A stretch of DNA of 64,000 nucleotides from NCBI GenBank assembly GCA_030407005.1, contig JAUDYN010000002.1, positions 1,054,001-1,118,000 of the forward strand, read 5' to 3'. Below, one piece after another: positions 58,283 to 64,000 of this stretch. This DNA comes from Desarmillaria ectypa (taxonomy: Eukaryota; Basidiomycota; Agaricomycetes; Agaricales; Physalacriaceae). Each line of letters starts with the position of its first letter. The stretch's first letter is position 1. The translations under genes and the position numbers were made by a program. A model generated the notes under the pieces. It was not told where the DNA came from and searched no databases. It saw nothing but the letters and a program-made list of their open reading frames with translations.

Positions 58283-61200
58283 TTACCCTGGAGGATCACT
58301 AGCATCGATTCGGGTCTCCTTACCACGAAGTCGGCGTAAAACAGGCATTTTGAATGTCTGGTTAGGCGGAGCACTGCGCGACCCATCGTGTGGTGCCGTT
58401 GGAGATGGTACTTTGAAGCCCCCGGGAGCACGGGCGCTTCTAGAGAAACTAGACTGTAAACGAGCGTCTTCAGCAGGGTTGAGAAAGCTGCTTTGAGAGG
58501 CGGACATAGACAGCATCGGTGAGTATGGTCGCGGCGTGGAAGCCGGAGAGAAAGACGATACATGCAGAAGAATCGCAAACTCCTCTGTAGAGTTTGTGAG
58601 CTTGTACATGTTATTCCGAAGAGCGCTTGATCGGACTCCATTGTATGTCTTCGCAATTTTGGACAATTGAACGACAGTCTAAAATCGACATCAACAACAT
58701 GCATATAAGCCCCACCTGTCTATAAAATACCTTCAAGAATATATGAGCATCTTCCCGAAGGCCGCCTCTATCCCGTGTTGAATCGCCCTCCTTCAGAGTA
58801 CGAATTAGGTCGCTCAAACGTTTTGTCACAGACCTTGCCCGATCCAGGCTCTCACGCACATCCGCCTGGGCTTCCAATACATCGCCTAAAACCTCTTCCA
58901 TCAGATTCCACACCACAGGAGCAACTTCGACGGCATTCTGTACAGCTTGAATTGCTTCCTTGTCGACCTGCGTCCTGGAACTCGGGGGGAGTTCCAAAAA
59001 CGCTGCCTTCGGAGGGAGGGATGGGGACGAAGAGGCTGAGGAACCTGGCAAGGAACTTTGCGAACCTGTACGTGAATGGATCGCTCGAGAACTCTCACCA
59101 GCCCATGAAGCTGACATAGAACTCGGCAATGGGCTTGTTGGCGAAGGCGAAGAAATCGTGACAGCCATGGGAGCAAGCGTCGCCTGTCGTTTGGGAGCAC
59201 GCAGCGTAGGCGTATAAACGGCGACACCCCTTGACAATGTCGGGGCATCATCATAAGAGGGCAGTTTCTTACCAATCTCGACGTCCTTCGAGCTAAAAGA
59301 GCCTGCATGTCGTCGCGCTACACGCGTCCTCTCAACCCCCGCAGAGCCAGCTCGCAAAGATAAAAGAGGTAAAGGTTGCTCCAACTGCGATTGGGAGGTT
59401 GGAGGGACAGAGGACGGATAAGGGTCCACAGACATGTTGTTGGGTGATGGTGCGGGATGCGGCTTGCTACGCAGTAATGGCTTAATGGCTTCAATATATG
59501 GTATCATAGCTTGCCAGGCCCATGATATTTCTGCAGTGGCACCATATAGGACCAACAATATTGACCTGAGATACCGGACATCATCGCCAGTTGCTATCAC
59601 CTTCAGTTGTAGCGTCAGCACACCGACGGCTTTGCCAAAGACTGCAACGGTATCTTTGCAACTCTCCACAACACCTCGACACACAGGTGGGGGTGGTAAG
59701 ATCTTTCGACTGATGGCGTCGAAGCGCTCGAGGTAGTTGATAAGCTGCATCATGTCAAGGCTGGCGGGATCCAGCACTTTCCGTAACACAGAAGACAAGC
59801 GGTCATCTATGGCGTGAACGGTATAATGCTCGAGTGTTTGATATATTTGGCAGACCGCGAAAAGAATGCTGCGAGCACATTCAATCAGAGAGATGAGAGG
59901 TTTAGGGAGTGTGTCATATATTGTCGACGAGGGAAGAGTGGATAGACGTCGGAAATAGGCTATGGAGGAAGTGGAAGCCCTCGGAGGGGGAGACTCACGG
60001 ACAGGTTCTTTTCCGTTACCGGGAGGTTTGTTCTGACGCGTTCCAGAACTTGCTGATGAGTTAGAATCTTGCCGCTGAGAAAGCGGTGAGGGCATGGAAA
60101 AATCGTCCGGAGTCTTGCTCTTGCTTGTGCCATTGACGCGTTCCGGAGGGTCGTGAGCCTTCAACGCAAAAGGGAATTTGGCAGTACGCAGATCAGGCAT
60201 GCTTTTCTTTCCCGATAAACCGTTCCTCCTTGAACTGCGCATCCCGCTGGCAAAAGAAGCATTCCTGGAGTGGTCATACGCCGACCTTTGACCGTTTTCG
60301 GTCGGGCTAGGGTGTGCCGTTGGATCATTCATGGCGAAAGAATCTGAATCGGCGGGGCTGGGAAGATAACTGTCAAAAGATCGTGTCGGGGACGTCTCTG
60401 CACTGTCAGTAGAGAGTATGCCAAGGTGCAGCGGCGGAGGCCTGTCATAAGACGATGAAGGAGTTTCGATATCCGACTCTGCCAAGGAGGACACAGAGAG
60501 GTTAGAGTCGAGAGAGAAAGACCGCGCGTGGGGGGTGACACCGGCATCAAATTCACTTTCAGTGACCGGAAAGCGGGACCAGCTTTCTGATTCAGCGAAA
60601 CCAGAGTCATCCTGACCTTTACTATCACCTGTCTCGCTGTCAATCCAGGTCTGAAGGTTATGAATCCACTCTTTCATTGCCTCCGCATTTGGAAACTTGG
60701 AAGGACGGCTCATGACGGTGATTGGTGGCCATTCAATAGGGTTTCGCTCAATCTCTAGCACTGAGAGATTGATGAACCTGGACAGGTACTCTGGAATTCT
60801 TGTAATCTTGTTGCGAGAAACACAAAACACCTATTACGTGTCAGTTCTGACGGCAGGAAAATGTAATTATGAGATGGACTAACCCTCAACTTGACCAGCT
60901 CTCCAGGGCGCGAAGGAAATTGCTTGATCTTGTTGTGGCTAATGTCCAGTGTATCCAAGGAGGGCATAAGAGTTAGCTACACAAGAATGAGTTTGACACA
61001 GTGCAATGGCCTGGTAAAGGGACGCACCACATCGGGGAAAGCTGTAAAAGCATTGCTCCTCAAATTCACATAGCGCAGACACGATAGGTGCGTGAATTCC
61101 GTGGGCAGAGTCGTCAGATAATTGTTCCCCAACGCCAGTCTAATTCACAAAGTCACTAGAATGTCATCGCATTGCATAAAGAGAACACGCACCTCTCCAC

Positions 61201-61518
61201 GGGGTACCCATCATCAGGACTGTTCCTCCCAACGGTTGCCAGCTCTTCCACGACCGACGCCCCAATGTCCGTCAAATTCTTTTTCAAGAACACGAGCGTA
61301 GTCCCATGATCCTCCGAGCGTGAAAGCGCCTCCTGAATATGAGTTCTTGTGAGAGGTGTTGGAATGTATGAGCCTCTTTTTGTCCACCGCGGTGAACGTA
61401 GGGTTGAACGATCAACGTCCAGCGAAGACATGGGCTTGTCGTGTACCGCGGTAGCCCCAAAGGAGGGTAAGAGACCTAATAACTCGTGGCGGTCATGAAT
61501 CAACGACTGGTAAGGCAT
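58283..61518 (-). CDS. SOG2: SOG2, leucine-rich-repeat protein of the RAM/MOR signalling network
   Basis: Upstream component of the NDR-kinase (Cbk1) pathway for polarity and cell separation. Leucine-rich repeats near the N-terminus are spread over short exons: LALGNNYLTTLPTEFTHLSC, NLRSNAFTAFPDV, LTLMPSLDTLDISHNKIKQF, VFCVSRNKITRIPEYLSRFI, LSVLEIERNPIEWPP. A very long exon follows with a Ser/Pro-rich linker and the Sog2 domain (PKPLISLIECARSILFAVCQ, DDVRYLRSILLVLYGATAEI, VDKEAIQAVQNAVEVAPVVW). The last exons hold KLTNSTEEFAILLHVSSF and a tail ending SDPPG. About 1000 residues, as in other basidiomycetes. The start is uncertain: MPYQSLIH at 61518 or MSSLDVDR at 61431. Confidence 0.9.
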
Positions 61519-61726
61519 CCAATGCCGACAGCAACGTCGACAGCCACCGTGGATGCAGCAGAACAGCCGTAGGCACCACGTGGCTGTGCTACCTCATTGA
61601 GAAACTCGACTGAGAGACTCTTAGGTAATAATATTTATATTTGAGAAAATAAAATAAATAAATAATAATCAGAATGTGGGTTCGCACCATCTTCAGCGCT
61701 CAGCAGTTTGACAGCTCTACTGAAAC

Positions 61727-63118
61727 ATGCCCCGGTCTGTGGAATATGGGGAAATCATTCTGAATGGCCTAGAAGATGACAAAGATGTTCGTATGTCAAT
61801 CCTTTTTGTGATACTCACCCCCATTTGACAAATAGTTGTCATGCAGTGTTGGTGAATTGCGGACAGGAGCACTGTGAACGTCTTTTCTCCGCTGCTCGGG
61901 CCGTCTGCATGGACGCCCCACATTCACAGGCCTTTGATGACCTGGAGGACGTCATAAAGATCTCGTACGACCGAATGTCCAAAGGCCAGAGTGGTTGGTG
62001 GAGAAGGATGCACACGGACGCGTCTATCTTACAAGCCTTAACGCTTTCCAACCAGTCAGCATATCTACAAGCCATCGAGGTTTTGGATCATGCTATCATC
62101 ATATCGGGTGCTATGGGTCGACTCGATCTAATTCATGCTCTAATCCAGGATGTTCAGTCGGAGTTTGCCTCCCCCACAAACGTGGGAGACCTCCCAGTTC
62201 CTTCATGCCGTCTCCCTGAACCGAAGCCATTATGCACTGCCCTTCTTGATGTTCCCAGCTTACCGTTCCAGCCCTCGTTATCATCTTTTCGATCCCAGCT
62301 TTCCTTGTCTCCCTTCATTTTACGTGGTTACGCCAGCGACTGGCCCGCTTTAACGAACCATCCTTGGTGCTCTGTTCAGTATCTTCGCACGGTAGCAGGC
62401 CCGGGACGTGTCGTTCCTGTAGAAGTAGGCAAAGACTATCGGAACGATGACTGGACACAGCAGCTAATGCTCTGGGATGAATTTCTGGCGTCCCTCGAAT
62501 TTGATGATCAGACTCGTGCTCATGTTCCGAACAAAATGGTGTATTTGGCTCAACATAATCTTCTCATGCAGTTTCCCGACCTCCGAGCTGATATCATTGT
62601 GCCGGATTACGTCTACTCCGGCCCCTCTGTTCCCAACTACGCACCTCCCGGAAATGATGAACAACTGGTTCTGAACACTTGGCTTGGTCCTCGAGGAACC
62701 ATCTCTCCTGCTCATACTGTACGTTAACTTTATATTTAGCGCACAATCACAACCCTCCTGACGACTCGTTCTTGTAGGACCCGTACTTCAACTTCTATGG
62801 TATTTGATTGTGTTAACCTCCCTGACTCTTACTCAGTGACTTCAAGTACAGATTGTGGGGAGTAAGACAGTGTGGCTTGCTTCTCCGGAATGCTCGGGAC
62901 ACATGTATGCTGAAGAGACGCCGTCTCTTAGCAACACCTCTCGTGTTGACGTCTTTGCCACTCAGGACAGCCGTGATTATCCTGCTTTCTGGGAGGATGT
63001 GGTCCCCGGGGCTATGAGCGCCACGCTTCAACCAGGGGACATGTTGTTTTTTCCGCCAGGCTGGTGGCATGCAATGCGGGCAAACGAGACAAGCTTTTCC
63101 GTTTCCATGTGGTTTTGA
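61727..63118 (+). CDS. JmjC/cupin-8 domain oxygenase, KDM8/JMJD5-like
   Basis: 2-oxoglutarate and Fe(II) dioxygenase; relatives hydroxylate or demethylate proteins, including histones and ribosomal factors. It starts MPRSVEYGEIILNGLEDDKD, and a GTATGT...ATGCAG intron leads to VNCGQEHCERLFSAARAVCM. The N-terminal 120 residues are helical (AYLQAIEVLDHAIIISGAMG). The JmjC core follows: SPFILRGYASDWPALTNHPW, LNTWLGPRGTISPAHT, then after an intron DPYFNFY, giving the iron motif H-x-D. Next come VQIVGSKTVWLASPECSGHM and the second iron His in FFPPGWWHAMRANETSFSVS. The stop is at 63116-63118. About 420 residues, the usual size for this group. It is transcribed divergently from SOG2, with about 210 bases between starts. 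Confidence 0.9.
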
Positions 63119-64000
63119 GGTAAAGACTGCGGTGTTTGAGATTGGGCCTGCGGCAATGTTTGTGGACTATGAGATCCTAGGGATTGTGCGGTATCTGCTT
63201 CCATCCTCCTTCCTTCGCTGAAACGAGCTAACAAGTACGCAAGGTCTTACCTACCTGTCTAAGACTTTCGTCGACACAATGACATATAGAATGGTTCAAA
63301 CACTTCATCGTTCACGACGAGCCATTTGATATTCCTTACCGGCGTGTGATCGTGTTTGAATTTTGAAGTCAGATTTTATTGTGACGCTAGCATATTGAAG
63401 TCAGCCGCCACGCCCATATGATCCGTACGTGCTCTGGATTTGAGGGCATCAAATACCAGACTCTCAGTCCCTATCAATGGTTTCTTTCTCCGATATATCT
63501 CGGTGCTCGAAAAACTGACATCGTTTCCGAGATACCTACCTCAAGATCCTGCTAGCCTTATCTCACCGAGCGTCTTTCTGCATATGACACTACTGTACCT
63601 TTCCAAGAGCGCAGATATTCTTCTCTTGTGCTGTTACATTCCATTTTTGCTGCCGTTTCCGCCATAGCGTCAAAAAATTTTCGATAGAACATGCGGATCT
63701 GATGGGCCGAGGTATGATGTATAGCATTACCAGTTGAACGTGAATGGGTATTGCGCAACTGAGACAAAGTTTGTGGGTATACGGTATAGTTAGAATTTTC
63801 AATGATAAAAGCATATACCGTTTTTCAACAGCGCTTGCATCTTTGCGGACGCCCTCTCATGCATCATCCAGTATTTGCAGTCCAAGATGAGCATATCTTC
63901 AAGAAAGAAAGGGGATGTATAAGAAGGCATCACAAAAATTTCCAGACGGCGCCTCAAATTCAGACTCCGACCAACCGCGAGAGGGAATAAAAAGACGACG
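63119..64000. other. Right-edge region, nothing recognised
   Basis: Short frames on both strands only. No family motif, tRNA or repeat seen. A gene beginning beyond the right edge could use this as promoter. Confidence 0.4.

Noticed and set aside
59000..59740. Plus-strand ORFs within SOG2
   Set aside because: Shadows of the long SOG2 exon.

Overview
The window is nuclear DNA from a filamentous basidiomycete, most likely an Agaricomycete. Protein-coding genes on both strands are split by many introns of about 50-60 nt (GT-AG, with two apparent GC-AG cases). The recognisable proteins are fungal: Vid21/Eaf1, Smi1/Knr4, Pep7/Vac1, Sog2, Pan2, twin-cupredoxin GPI proteins and Agaricomycete-type 7TM proteins. 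No rRNA, tRNA, CRISPR, prophage or bacterial operon features were seen.

Left part (1-8 kb, all minus strand): the 5' two-thirds of a VID21/EAF1-like NuA4 subunit gene running off the left edge, a membrane-anchored MSC7-type aldehyde dehydrogenase, and SMI1/KNR4. A gene-poor stretch (8.1-12.1 kb) follows. It holds a 0.67-kb element with terminal inverted repeats flanked by TA, and a strongly AT-rich block.

12-17 kb: succinyl-CoA:3-ketoacid CoA transferase (plus) and the FYVE/rabenosyn protein PEP7/VAC1 (minus). 17.5-20 kb: two tandem, related single-pass membrane proteins, both damaged. 21.3-25.2 kb: a 7TM protein and a proline/serine-rich conserved hypothetical. 25.2-29 kb holds only ORF debris that I cannot assign. 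29-32 kb: an HMG-box factor and a nitronate monooxygenase.

33-36 kb: a decay zone. A large family protein with a D-x-D motif carries three in-frame ambers and a frameshift, and it abuts, head to head, the C-terminal half of an F-box/LRR-like protein that also has an amber.

37-64 kb is denser: a CUE-AlkB-GRF oxygenase, a broken FGK-type small gene, a twin-cupredoxin GPI protein, a PDCD5 homologue, complete PAN2, a 4TM protein, a flavin monooxygenase, a membrane glycoprotein lying tail-to-tail with a membrane-anchored aspartic protease, a possible RNase III-like protein with a KEN box, an unknown basic protein, SOG2 of the RAM pathway, and a JmjC oxygenase sharing a short divergent promoter with SOG2.

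Functionally the intact genes are mostly housekeeping: chromatin (VID21, JmjC), cell wall and polarity (SMI1, SOG2), vacuolar traffic (PEP7), mRNA turnover (PAN2), ketone-body and nitronate metabolism. They form no evident gene cluster. I found no clear novel defence or biosynthetic system. The most unusual signals are the amber-interrupted genes, the TA-flanked inverted-repeat element and the domain architecture of the AlkB protein. All exon structures were inferred by eye from frame continuity and splice consensus.
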